Source: Peromyscus leucopus
Lineage: Eukaryota; Chordata; Mammalia; Rodentia; Cricetidae
DNA length: 64,000 nt
Reading direction: 5' to 3'
Assembly: GCF_004664715.2 (NCBI RefSeq)
Contig: NC_051079.1
Coordinates: forward strand, 60,380,660-60,444,659
Positions within the stretch are counted from its first letter, which is position 1, and each line of letters begins with the position of its first letter. This document shows positions 30,151-40,719 of the stretch, in pieces. A program made the position numbers and the translations under genes. Under the pieces are notes generated by a model, which worked only from the letters and a program-made list of their open reading frames with translations, was not told where the DNA came from and ran no database searches.

Positions 30151-31574
30151 GTAAATAACTAATTACTAGCAATAGTATAATTTCCTATACTCAAAACTTG
30201 TGTTGTCCTTTAGAGTCATATTTTAACATCAAGAATGACACCTCAATACCTGCCAACTACTAAAGAAAGAGCTGAGATAATATTAAAAATGGTTAATTTG
30301 AGGCATAACCCAGATAGGAAAACAAGCAAACTATAACTATCACTACTTAAGAATTCCTTTGGGAGAATAATAGACTCTCCAATTTTATAAAATTTTATTT
30401 AAGAGTTCCTTGAAGAATGTTTCTTTCCTTTGTCATCTGATGAAAACCTATTTGCCTTTATATTCTGTATCAGCAGAAGGCTCTTGATTCAGAAGCCATG
30501 CTTTAAAAACAATCACAGAGGTATGGTGACCTGGAGGCTTTCTTTAAAAAATCAACTTCTTGATCCCATTGTTTCCGACTTCTCTTTAGTAAATAAGAGA
30601 TTTAGTTTTTGTCAAAGAGAAAGAAAGAAAAGAATCTATGTAGTAGATAAAGAATTATCATGTAGTGACCACACAGCACACACCTCTTTTCACAGAAAAG
30701 GACAATTAGTAACTTTAATACTAACATGGCACTTTGCGACTTAATGGAATAGGAAATATAATAGAAGGTGGGAAATAATTCTGAAATTTCAAGTCTGAAT
30801 TTTTTTTCATTCTTGGTTGAGTGAGGAAATATACTAAATTCTGGAAGTTCCCTGGCAAGATTATTTTAGAAAATATCATCTCTTTATTATGTAAACCCAT
30901 AGACAATAAGTGTACAAGTAAAGAGTATTTGAAATCATACATCACAAAAGAAGCAGACTTTTTCCCTAATGAATTGCTCAAAGGGTAGTTTAGCTTGTTA
31001 GTGACTACCCAGATATCCCTAGTGCATTATAGCTGAGTGTGATAACACAAATGGTTCCCATAATTTGAAATGAATTATTCTGAGGATTTAATGATTACTC
31101 TTTACTGCAGATGTTTTATGGCATAATGAGGCCTTAACTCTACCTGATTAAACACAATGGGAAATCAGCATCATTGAAAAGTACTGAGCTGACATGAATT
31201 ATTTTCCAAATTGCCACAATGGCCAGAAATGTATTATTAGGCTATAGCTGTGGGATAATGACAGATCACCAAAGTTTCCCCTGAGACTACAGGTGTTAGA
31301 GTTATTGAAAGATTCACAAGATACAGAATGAAACCCAATTGGATAGAAAACTGTCATGCCTAAACAGAGGATGTGAGGACTCAGATAGTTCTTGTGACCT
31401 TTGAATTTTAGGGGTAGAAAAAAATAGTGTTGGGAGAAATATAGCACCGATCCCAAAGGCCTTGGTTGGGTACTACAATGTCTTCTATTTTTTCTCACAG
31501 CCTATATTTTCTCCTAAAATTTATATTAGCATTGATCCTATGTCAAACATACCTTACTGCTTTATGTTAATTAT
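30151..31574. other. No recognised feature
   Basis: A/T-rich, repeat-poor. A 104-codon frame (30430-30744) and a 99-codon minus frame (31199-31498) carry no known domain. Confidence 0.4.
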
Positions 31575-31725
31575 TCAGTTTTTGTAGTAAGCCCATGAAG
31601 TGGATTTTTTTATAGTTACCATTTCACTAGATGAGGTAACTGAGAAACAAAGAGATAAATCTTGCCCAAGATTATATAGAGGAGAGACCTGGACTTTGGA
31701 CTGTGTGCTGGTTGGACAAAGACTT
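31575..31725 (-). repeat. MIR relic
   Basis: 'accatttcactagatgaggtaactgagaaacaaagagataaatcttgcccaagattatatag' follows the reversed MIR core closely. Confidence 0.75.
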
Positions 31726-31942
31726 CCTGAATATATTTTTGTTTGTCAAATTCATGCTTTCTCTGCTTTCTTTCTTTGTTTTTTTTACATTTCATTTTTA
31801 CTTTAATATTTTGTATTAGACCTGGGTGCTAAGATATCTCCTTACTCCTGCTTGTCAGAAATGCCAACAACATTTCACATATTACTGTCAATTGCTATGT
31901 TCAGAAGATTTCTATGACTATATTCTGTGGACTCAACAAAAT

Positions 31943-31955
31943 AAAGAATGTGTCA
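31943..31955. repeat. Target-site duplication, left copy (B1 pair)
   Basis: aaagaatgtgtca recurs exactly at 32253-32265, after the second B1. Confidence 0.88.
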
Positions 31956-32125
31956 CCAGGTGGTGGTGGCACATATCTTTAATCCCAGCACTCGAGAGGC
32001 AATACCAGGCAGGTCTCTGTGAGTTCAAGGCCAGCCTGGTCTACAGAGTGAGCTCCAGGACAGGCACAAAAACTACACAGAGAAACCCTGTCTTGAAAAA
32101 ACAAAAACAAAACAAACAAACAAAA
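31956..32125 (+). repeat. B1 SINE, first of a tandem pair
   Basis: Full-length B1 body: 'ccaggtggtggtggcacatatctttaatcccagcactcgag', 'gtgagttcaaggccagcctggtctacagagtgagctccagg', 'acacagagaaaccctgtcttg', with an A-rich (aaac)n linker. Confidence 0.93.
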
Positions 32126-32252
32126 AATCCTAGTACTCAGGAGGCAGAGGCAGGCAACTCTTTGAGTCCCAGGCCAGTCTTGTCTACAGAGTGAGATCCA
32201 GGACAGCCATAGCTATTACAGAGAAAAACCCTGTCTCGAAAAAACAAACAAA
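32126..32252 (+). repeat. B1 SINE, second of a tandem pair (5'-truncated)
   Basis: Starts at 'atcctagtactcaggaggcagaggcagg', so the first about 20 bases of B1 are missing, and runs to 'ccctgtctcgaaaaaac'. The outer target-site duplication spans both copies. Confidence 0.9.
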
Positions 32253-32265
32253 AAAGAATGTGTCA
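32253..32265. repeat. Target-site duplication, right copy (B1 pair)
   Basis: aaagaatgtgtca; matches 31943-31955. Confidence 0.88.
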
Positions 32266-32714
32266 ATCAATTACACAATTGTTAGATGTACAACAAAAAA
32301 CAGCCAACTTTCCTTCAGGATACCCTGACCCTAGATGGGACCACTGCTGCTCCCTTCCATTCTCACTCTTTGTCCCTGCCCTATCAACAACATGCATTGT
32401 AACTGCCACAGGAAACCATGGTGACACTCAAAAGAATGAACAATGGTCTTTCTAGAGTTTAGAATGATCACATTTAGAGATTAAATACCGTGTTTTATTC
32501 TAGTAACAAAACAAAATCTCTCAACTCCTCTGTCTGAAAAACAACCTCCTTTGCAAAATAATTATAATGAGGTAATAGGGTAAGGTAAAGGGCTGAATAG
32601 CAAATATTTTAGGCTTTATTGGCCATTGTTTGGCAACTGACAAAAAAGGATTGTGAAAAATGTCCCAAGCAGTAAAGAATAAAACTTTCCTCAATATTTA
32701 TAGAGATTTTTAAT
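32266..32714. other. No recognised feature
   Basis: No supported feature. Confidence 0.4.
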
Positions 32715-32932
32715 TTAAGAACTATGTGGTGATATTTTATTTGTGCTGAAATGTGATGATATTTTATTTGTATGTTAATAAATAAAGCTTTCCTGGCGAT
32801 CAGGGGGGAAAGGCCAGCCATTTTAAGTAAACAAGAAGTCAGGCAGCACATTCCCTTAGTCCCTTAGCAGGCAGGATCTCTGTGTGTTCAAGGCCACACT
32901 AGGGAAGAGAGCCAAGTGTGGTGACAAACACC

Positions 32933-32963
<31 letters not shown>

Positions 32964-33365
32964 TTTGGTTTTTCGAGACAGGGTTTCTCTGTGTAGCTTT
33001 GTGTCTTTCCTGGAACTCGCTTTGGAGACCAGACTGGCCTCGAACTCACAGAGATCCGCCTGCCTCTGCCTCCCGAGTGCTGGGATTAAAGGCGTGCGCC
33101 ACCACCGCCCGGCTGACAAACACCTTTAATCCTAGTACCAACCACAGAGACCTGGAGGTCTTGCAGACTGACAGTGACAGAGCTGGGTAGGAAGAGGAAG
33201 TGAGGTAGCTAGGCTAAGAGAGCCAATGAGAGGGCAGAACAGCAAGGCAATAATGATGTGGGTAGACAGGAACTAACTCGCATTTGGAAGCTGCAGAGTT
33301 GGTGAGGTAAGGCTGGCTGGTGGCTTTCACTATTTCCCCGACCTAAGGCTTTCACCCCTATATTT
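32715..33365 (+). mobile_element. LTR-like composite element with B1-derived body, carrying a later B1 insertion
   Basis: Begins 'tatgtggtgatattttatttg', has 'aataaataaagctttcctggcgatcag' and a B1-like central body ('gcaggatctctgtgtgttcaaggcc', 'ggtgacaaacacctttaatcctagtacc'), then 'ggaagtgaggtagctaggc', ending near 'tttcacccctatatttggctt'. The plan resembles rodent class II LTRs that have absorbed SINE sequence, as has the LTR at 20224. An antisense B1 is inserted at 32933-33113. Family not identified; edges approximate. Confidence 0.5.
32933..33113 (-). repeat. B1 SINE, young, nested
   Basis: Full-length, low-divergence B1 in reverse: T-rich tail (32933-32965), 'gagacagggtttctctgtgtagc', 'gaactcacagagatccgcctgcctctgcctcccgagtgctgggattaaaggcg', 'ccaccgcccggc'. 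Target-site duplication tgacaaacacctt flanks it (32922-32934 and 33114-33126). Confidence 0.95.
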
Positions 33366-33479
33366 GGCTTCATGAGCAGTTTATGAATAGAAATATATTC
33401 CTCAACTTCTGGACACTGTGAAGTCCAAGTTAGAGCTGCCTTCATATTCAGTATCTTCTGAGTGCTCCTTTCTACTTCC

Positions 33480-33712
33480 AAGGTGATGAACCCTTAATCA
33501 TCCAGAGGGGAGTGCTACTTTGTCCCTGCATGGCTCAAGGCCCAGAAGAATATATCTTTTGTTAATCCCCTTAATAATTGTACCTAATACCATTCACAAA
33601 GGAGGAATACCTATGGCTTAATCACTTCTCAATAGCCTTATATCCTACCAGTAGAACATTAGTAAAACCTAAATTTCAAATAGGACATATTCAAACCGTA
33701 GCAAGCAAGGAA
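33480..33712 (-). mobile_element. MaLR-type LTR fragment
   Basis: Reverse MaLR motifs: 'gcttaatcacttctcaatagccttatatcctaccagtagaac', 'taaatttcaaataggacatattcaaaccgtagca' (the reversed TATGGTTTGAATGTG-type LTR start). Confidence 0.55.
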
Positions 33713-33829
33713 TGCAAGTACTCACCTCTAGGCCTAGCATGTAGGAACTGCTCAATAAATTCAAATCCACCTCAGCTTTCTAGATAAGCCCCAAAGGTTT
33801 ATTCAGCCTCAGAGTCAGAACGCCATTAC

Positions 33830-34360
33830 ACAAAAAAATGTGAGCAAGAAATCATTTGCAGCTTAAATTTTATTTTAAACATTTGGCAAATAAGCATTTT
33901 CTAACTCCGTTATTAATATCATTATTGAAATAAAACTTGTGTCTTTAATGTGTTACATTGCAAAAAGAGAAAACTGCTGCCCTCAAGGAAGAAAGGGAAA
34001 GTTGACAGTAGTTGATAAAAGAGGACACAGAGATGAGGTTTAGCAGCTTGTACCTCCCCTCTGCCAATAAATAAGAGCTATTTTGTCTGGTTCCTCAGTT
34101 CTAATCTTATATTTCTTGCCATTTTCATTGTGCTCCCAGAGGGGAGCCATCCTATTGTTAACATTCAATAATGCCAAATAATAATCGAGGGCTCATTAGG
34201 CCAGAGGAGGCCTGGAGAAGTGTTCAGTGTTGGTGGCTGCCTCTGGGTAGAGCCCCATTTAACTGTGTTAAGAAGAGAAGGCTCTGTGCTATTTGTAAAG
34301 CTGTCAAGATAAAGAAAAGCCAAAGCCACTTCTCCAGTTGTAAATAAAAGATGATGAAGA
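33830..34360. other. Repeat-free candidate conserved noncoding segment
   Basis: No repeat or open frame. The sequence is locally complex with even composition and short transcription-factor-like words (tttaaacatttggcaaataagc, tcattattgaaataaaac, attgttaacattcaataatgcc, aataataatcgag). The call rests on texture only; conservation is not tested. Confidence 0.3.
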
Positions 34361-34859
34361 CAACGACAGCAATGCTTTATGCTTAGGCTAGGAAGGCAAG
34401 GGGGTGGTGGAGGGCTCAAAATTGAGTTTGACCTTGAAGGAGAGACACAGATCAGCTGAGAGGAGGCAGAGATGCTCTGGCTCAGTACTAAGAGAGGAAG
34501 CCATGGACCTGCTCCACACACCATGACTGAATTACTTAAGCTTTTCCTTGAGTATTCTTTTTCTAAGGTAAAAATATTTGATACAGAGAACAACAGTCAA
34601 AATTGACTCCCTTGCAAGTCATTTTCAAAGCTCAAAATACATTCTTGAAAGAAATCCTCTCTCTCCCCTCCATTCAATTCTTCAAGTGGCACAAATATGC
34701 TTTAACCTAAACATGGCCTTAATTGTCACATCCCTTCTGATGGCACTCAAAAGGTCTGGGTACCACCAGCCACTCAGCTGTTATCTAATCCTTCATCTCC
34801 AGTGGCAGCAAATCCTACTGCCCACAACATTTAGGAGTTACTTGGCAGCTGGTGTAGGT
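34361..34859. other. No recognised feature
   Basis: A 142-codon minus frame (34165-34593) is Ser/Pro/Leu-rich without a recognised domain, so I do not call it a gene. Confidence 0.4.
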
Positions 34860-35360
34860 ATTTAATTTAAGAAGGGTTTCTTGGTAAACTGAATTTTGGG
34901 CTCAACTCAGGATTAAGCAGTTTAATGCTTAATACTCATAATCTTTCAAGTAATGAATAATCCACTCCGGACAGCCTGAAGGCAATTGAACATTTCCTTG
35001 GTGAATTTGGAAAGCCAAAATCTTTGGCTTGCCATTCATTTCAACATCAAGTCCCATTGCTCACTCTACAGAAAGAGCAAAATTGAGGTGAAGAAAGTAG
35101 GCACGTTGAGAGCTGAGCCCCAACAACTTCAAGAAACCAGGAAGGCCTGTGGCTTTTCATCTTTTAAAACTTAATAGGACAGCAATTTGTTTTCCTGTGA
35201 CAGATACGCTTCCTTTGAAAGGATGAGAGAGAAAACATGGTTAATTATGGCTTTTAGCAGCTGAAGTATGACTAATCAAGGCTTTTCTATATGTTACAAT
35301 CTTCCTAAACATGCACATTTTACTTTTGATGCATCAACTCTCAATGTGTGGTATTCACAG
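34860..35360. other. Repeat-free candidate conserved noncoding segment
   Basis: Non-repetitive, with several homeodomain-type words (ctcaggattaagcagtttaatgcttaatac, catggttaattatggc, gactaatcaagg). Texture-based call only. Confidence 0.3.
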
Positions 35361-36079
35361 TAGATGGGAATAAATGTTACATGCATAGCAATAGTTCATT
35401 TATCTGATTATATATGGGATGGGTTATTTTCCAGACTCATAAAAAAGCCAAAAATTTTTAAACTGTACTAGTTTTGATTAAAATTGTACTGAATGTATTC
35501 GTTAATTATGGTGGGACAAACTGAACTAGTGATGACATCAAGAGGCTTCATAGTAATGACTTCAAGCGGCTTGCTGATGGGTAGAATAAGTGTCCTTATC
35601 GTCGTCCCCCCCCATCGCCCCCCCCACCCGTCCCCCCCCCCCCGTTGTCCTGTCAATCTGGAGGAAAAAGATCTAGCTGAGGTGATCAGAACTCAATACA
35701 AAAATAGTTATTAAATGATATCAAAATTTCTTAAGAACGTGGTAATACTCTATTTACCATCCAACATATTATAGCAAACGGAAAAGCCTTCAGTAAAGAC
35801 ACTCAAGCAGCAAGTCAGGGCGGTTCTGCCCAACACTTCTATTTGTACATAGCAAATGTGAATTTGAGCCATAAAATTTCTTCCTTGAGTTCTACTCTAC
35901 TTGGCAGTTTTCCTGATACCTCCTTGTTTCATCAGCCCATCTGACCGCTAAACTGAAGAATGGTTACTTATGTCTTTCATAGGTAAACACTTTGTCTTTG
36001 GCACTGAAACTACACAAAGATGGAAAACAGAGGGGAAATTCATTCAGAAAGAGACATGATGCTTCCAAGCACAATTAAT
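35361..36079. other. Mostly unannotated; contains a C-tract cluster
   Basis: See the C-run at 35606-35643; nothing else supported. Confidence 0.4.
35606..35643 (-). repeat. Cluster of C runs (G runs on the minus strand)
   Basis: C8, C8, C3 and C12 separated by 4, 1 and 2 bases. The minus strand meets the pattern of a G-quadruplex (at least four G3+ runs with short loops). Confidence 0.9.
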
Positions 36080-36731
36080 CAAAGTGTAGCATTTTTAATT
36101 TTTTTCTTTTATTGAAAACAGAATTTTTCCCTCACATAATGTATTATGATTACAGTTTCCTCTCCCATCTGACTCTCATTAGAAAAGGAACAGGCTTCTA
36201 AAGGATAATAATGAAATAAAATATAATAAGATAAAACAAAACCTAACACATTAGAGAAATACATATTTAAAATTTAAAAATGAGGTTAAAAAAAAAAAAG
36301 TCTGACACAACATTTTGAGACACGGAACCTCCGAAGATGCCACTGAGTTCATTTTCTGTTGGCATCTGCTGCGGGGCATGCGGCCTCCTCTTATGAGTCG
36401 TTTGTTTTCCCAGTGAGACTTCCTTGGAGAAAACTAAATTTTCCATTTGCAAGTGGTCATCAGCTAGAGGTAACTTCTGGGTTAGGGATGGAAGCATGGG
36501 TTCACTTCTCCTTTTTGCTCTGGGACCTCATTGGAAGAAGACTCAAGCAGGCCCTGTGTATGCTGTCTCAGTCTCTATGAGTTCATGTGTACACTGATCC
36601 TGTTAATTTACAGGGCCTTCTTTCCTTGGTCGACCTCCATCCCCTCTGGCTGTTACACTTTTTCTGCCTCCTCTTTCTCAGGGTGCCCTGAGGGGAGGAA
36701 TTTGAAGAAGATATCCTCTACCAGGCTTTTT
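36080..36731 (-). mobile_element. Lx-type L1 3' UTR, distal part
   Basis: Reverse Lx 3' UTR: 'ttttcttttattgaaaacag', 'aaggaacaggcttctaaaggataataatgaaataaaa', 'gatgccactgagttcattttctgttggcatctgctgcgg', 'tccatttgcaagtggtcatcagctagagg', 'gagttcatgtgtacactgatcctg'. The element continues at 37313 after a nested LTR. Confidence 0.88.
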
Positions 36732-37312
36732 TCTTTTAGGCCACCAACCAGCTCCCAAATCACAACACAGAGACTTCTTATTAGTTATGAATGCTCAGCC
36801 TAATCTTAGCTCTTACTTTAATCCATTTTTCTTTATCTACATTTTGCCTCTGGGCTTTTTATCTTTTTTCCTTCTGTATATCTTACTTTCCTGATGTCAC
36901 TGTGTCTGGCTGGCTGGTGGCTGCCTGGCTCAGGCTCTGGGCGTGTCCCGCTCTTTCTCCTCATTCTCTCCATTTCTTCCTCTCCTTCTCTCTCACTCTT
37001 TTGGAGCCTAGATGTCTCCTCCTATGTATTCTCTCTGCCTGCTAGCCCTGCCTATCCCTCTTCTCCCTAGCTATTGGCCATTCAGCTTTTTATTAGATCA
37101 ACCAGGTGCCTTAGACAGGCAAGGTAAAACAGAAGCAACATATCTTTACATAATTAAACACACATCCTTCCATTGTTAAACAAATGCAGTGTAAACAAAT
37201 GTAACACACAGCATAAACAAAGGTAACACATCTTCACACAGTTAAAAATAATATTCCACAGTATAATCAAAGGTAACACATCTTTACATAGTTAAAGTAA
37301 TTTCCATAACAC
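36732..37312 (-). mobile_element. Solo-LTR-like element (family 1) nested in the L1
   Basis: Same element as at 3079 and 25319: 'ccaaccagctcccaaatcacaacacagagacttcttattagttatgaatgctcagcc', purine/pyrimidine strand asymmetry in the middle, 'ctattggccattcagctttttattagatcaaccaggtgccttag', and a tail of 'aaacaaatgtaacaca' modules ending 'tttccataaca'. The L1 reading is interrupted exactly here, so the LTR is younger than the L1. Confidence 0.65.
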
Positions 37313-39104
37313 CACCCCATTTAAGCCTGAGTGTTCTGAGGTCTCTCACTCACTGCACATTGTCTGTCTATGATTCTCTGTTTCTATCTGCCACAGGAGG
37401 AAGCTTCTCTGATGATGGCCGAGCAAGGCACTGGTCTATGAGTATAGCAGGACGTCATTAGATGTCATTTTATTGCTGTCATCTTGTAGTAGAACAGTAG
37501 TGATTTGTTTTCCACTAGTCCCTGGACTATCTAGTCTAACATTTTTGGTCACTCAAGATAAGACATTATGATACAGAGAACTTCCAAAGGTGTCATTGAG
37601 TTTGTTTTTTGTTAGCAATTTCCTGCCAGGCATGCAGCTTCCACTTAAGAGTAGTTGTTTCTCAGTGCATCTCCCTTAGCAAAAACTAAGTTTCCAATTT
37701 CAAGTGATCATCGACTGGAAAAAGCTTCTGCATTAGGGAGGGGGCATGGGTCTATTTCTTCTTTCAGTTCAAAGACCCCATCTTCTGCAGACCCTTGCAA
37801 GCTCTGTGTGTGCTGTCTCTGTGAGTTCATATGTGCATTGGTACTGTTGATTTAGAGGATCTTGTTTCTTTGGTCTCCTCTATCGCCTTTGACTCTTACA
37901 CTGTTTCTGCCTCTTCTTGCAAGGGGTTTCCTGAGCCGTGAGGGGAAGGATTGGATGGAGATGTCCTATTTAGGACTGAGTGTTCTGAGCTCACTCAATC
38001 TCTGCATATTGTCTGGCTACTGTTCTGTATTTGCTCACATTTGCTGTAGGAGGAAGCTTCTCTGATGATGACTGAGCAAGGTTCTTATCTATGAGTATAG
38101 CAGAATGTCATTAAGAGTCATTTTATTGCTATGTTCCTTTTGTAGCACAGTAATATTTGGTTTTATCTTAGGTTTGGGCTATATATTCTCAGGTTCTTGG
38201 CTCCCTAGGCAGTGTTGAGTATGGGTCCCATCTTGTGCAGTGGACCTTAAGTCAAATAACATTGGTTGGTTACTCCCACGATCTGTGTTAACATTACACT
38301 AACATATCTTGAAAGCAGGACACCACTGTAGAACAAAGCTGGGTTTGTGTTTCTCCTTTGATAGTACAGAGTAGCTTTAGGTACGAAGAACACTAATCCA
38401 TTGGGGTTGAAGGCTCTATGTAGGCACCCGCTCAAATTCTTTGTGTTCAATGAGTTGTGTAGGTGATGTCTTCAGCAATGAGTTTTTGCTGTCAGTTTAT
38501 GGAGAACAACCTATATAGCCTTCGAAACAGCCCTATGTGTTTTGGTTTGCCATGGGGCCCATTTGGCCAACAACTCAATCAAATATAACCCATTCCCAGT
38601 ACTGAAGCCTCATTTGGTGATGAGAGATGGCAGTTGGTACTCTGTCTACCCCTTCATATAGGTATATAATTTAGGAAGCATCTTCTGTATAGGTTTTCGT
38701 ACTACCTCCTCAAATTGCTTTTTAATTTAGCTGTCTCTCCCTGTCTCCCTTCCCACATCCACCTATTCCATTTCTTTCCCCAACCCACTTGATCCTTCTC
38801 TTTCAATTCCCCTCCTCATCCATCATAACTGTCTACCCTATTCCCTTTCCTAGGGAGATCTGTCTGCCTCACCTAATTCCTTACAATATATCTAACCTCT
38901 GTAGTTCTACAGATTGGCTGAGTAATATTCTATTGTGCAAATGAAGCACATTTTCTTTATCCATTCATTGTTGAGGGACATCTAGGTTTGTTTCAGTTAC
39001 TGGTAATTATTAAATCAATGGACAGGGTTAAGCAAGTATCTCTGTGTTAGGATGAAGTATCCTTTGGTTTATGGCCAAGAGTGATATAGCTGGATCTTCT
39101 GGTA
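37313..39104 (-). mobile_element. Lx-type L1 3' UTR, proximal part, and ORF2 end
   Basis: Continues the L1: 'ctctcactcactgcacattgtctg', 'ggaggaagcttctctgatgatgg', 'gagcaaggcactggtctatgagtatagcagga'. At about 37530-38450 there is a second, partly repeated pass through the same 3' UTR motifs (compare 37560-37700 with 36310-36470 and 38050-38110 with 37395-37445), so two L1 3' UTRs lie in tandem or one is duplicated. The end (38930-39104) is reversed ORF2 ('gagtaatattctattgtg', 'cattttctttatccattcattg', 'aagagtgatatagctgg'). Confidence 0.82.
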
Positions 39105-39320
39105 TGTTTATGTAGGAGTGCTTTGCCTGCATGTATGTCTGTTTACTAAATGCATGTCTGGTACCTGTGGAGGCCAGAAGAGGGTACTGGGTCTCCTGGA
39201 ACTGGAGTTTCACATACAGTTATAAGCTGCCATGTGGCTCCTTCAAATCATATCCTGGTCCTCTTGAAGAGCACCAAAGTGGTAAAGGTTCTTTAGCACT
39301 GAACCTTTTTTCTAGACCTT
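39105..39320 (-). repeat. B2/B3-family SINE
   Basis: Reversed body 'tttgcctgcatgtatgtctg', 'ggaggccagaagagggtactgggtctcctggaactggagtt', 'tcctcttgaagagcacc', then a decayed head. Inserted in or next to the ORF2 end of the preceding L1. Confidence 0.85.
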
Positions 39321-40719
39321 TACAGAGTGTTTCCACTGGAAGTTTGCTTCTGGTTTTCATATTCTGGAGGCGTTGTGTTGATCCTAGACTGCTAACCTTT
39401 TAGATTTACCTAAGGACTATCTACCTTCATTAACACTGTCAGTGAAAACCATGGAACTCCGTGTAAACTGCTACAAGGATTTCATGGCTTCAAAGACTCA
39501 AGCTGCCAGAGCATTCAGTCCACAAGGATTTTGTCAACTGAAACCCTGGGATTGACTGCTAACTATCACAAGCATTCAGTTTATCCCAATTAGCTGGGGG
39601 GAAAAGCAATATAGCAGTACTACATCTTAGACACAGAACAACCTGGACAAGGCAGGAACATTCTCAGAAGGTACATTTTCTTCTTGGGCACTGAACACTT
39701 AATTCTTTGAAACAGAGGTCAGAAAGTTGAGTGCTTTAAGCCTCATTAAAGAGTGTGACGATGATATGGGGGGAAAAAATAAAAGGAAGAATTGTACTGA
39801 AAACAGGCCAGGACACTTGTCATCAAAGACAGATGACTGACTGTGTAGTTACCTCAACCTGTTAAAAAATAATTACCATCCATACAAAAGAACTGCATGA
39901 AGAGACTATGTGTGCTAAGTCAAGCCAGCTGAAGCCTACAGAGAGGGCAAGGTGTGGAAGAAGCCTGAGGTGAGATCTCGAGCAAGGGCCCCACTTTCAT
40001 TATGCTGAGAGCTCTCCTCCATGGTCCTGAGTTGTTGTTCACCCTGGAAGGGAAACCCATCAGGTCCTTGTTCAGGAGTTTCTTCCCTTGAATGTTACTT
40101 TTGGAGCTTTGAACTCTATCACAGCCATATGCTATCACACCCATAAGATCAAGTAAAAGTGAAGAGGCATCTAATGATATCCTGAATTCAATTTTGGTTG
40201 CTGAATTGATCCTTCCAAGACCCTAGAGGAGATGGCTCCCAAGAGCCCCATTGTGGCAACTGAGAGATCCTCTGGTAGCTCCAACATGCTAAGAGAAAAT
40301 GACAGGAGGAGAGAGGTAGTCCAGGGGCCAAGCAGCTTCCTGTGCTCTTCTGCTTTGACTTACCTCAGCCTGCATTCTAGAGCCAATGTGTTCCTCATCA
40401 CCCTAGCCAGTTTTGGAAGAATCTCTTTTCCTCTTTGTTAGACATTGGTTTTTGAAAATCAATAGGAGCAAACATCATATTAATTCACAGAGAATAAAGC
40501 AGCAAGCGCGGGGCCTAATCAGGTCTGCACTGGGTACTCTGAATCTATGGTATAGTTTTCAGTTTAGTAATTTTATGGGACTCCTGAGTGTGAGAACATG
40601 TGAGCCTCTGATTCTTTTGAGACTTCTAGAAAACATAGACTGTAGCGACTAATTTCATCTTACCAATGCCACTTTTCACTCGTTGGGGGCAAGCTAAGGT
40701 TGAACATCGTTTGCTTTCA
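39321..40719. other. No recognised feature
   Basis: About 1.4 kb without a supported repeat or gene; frames at 39920-40652 have no known domain. Confidence 0.4.

Noticed and set aside
34165..34593. 142-codon minus-strand frame as a gene
   Set aside because: Ser/Pro/Leu-rich without a domain; part of the repeat-poor noncoding block.
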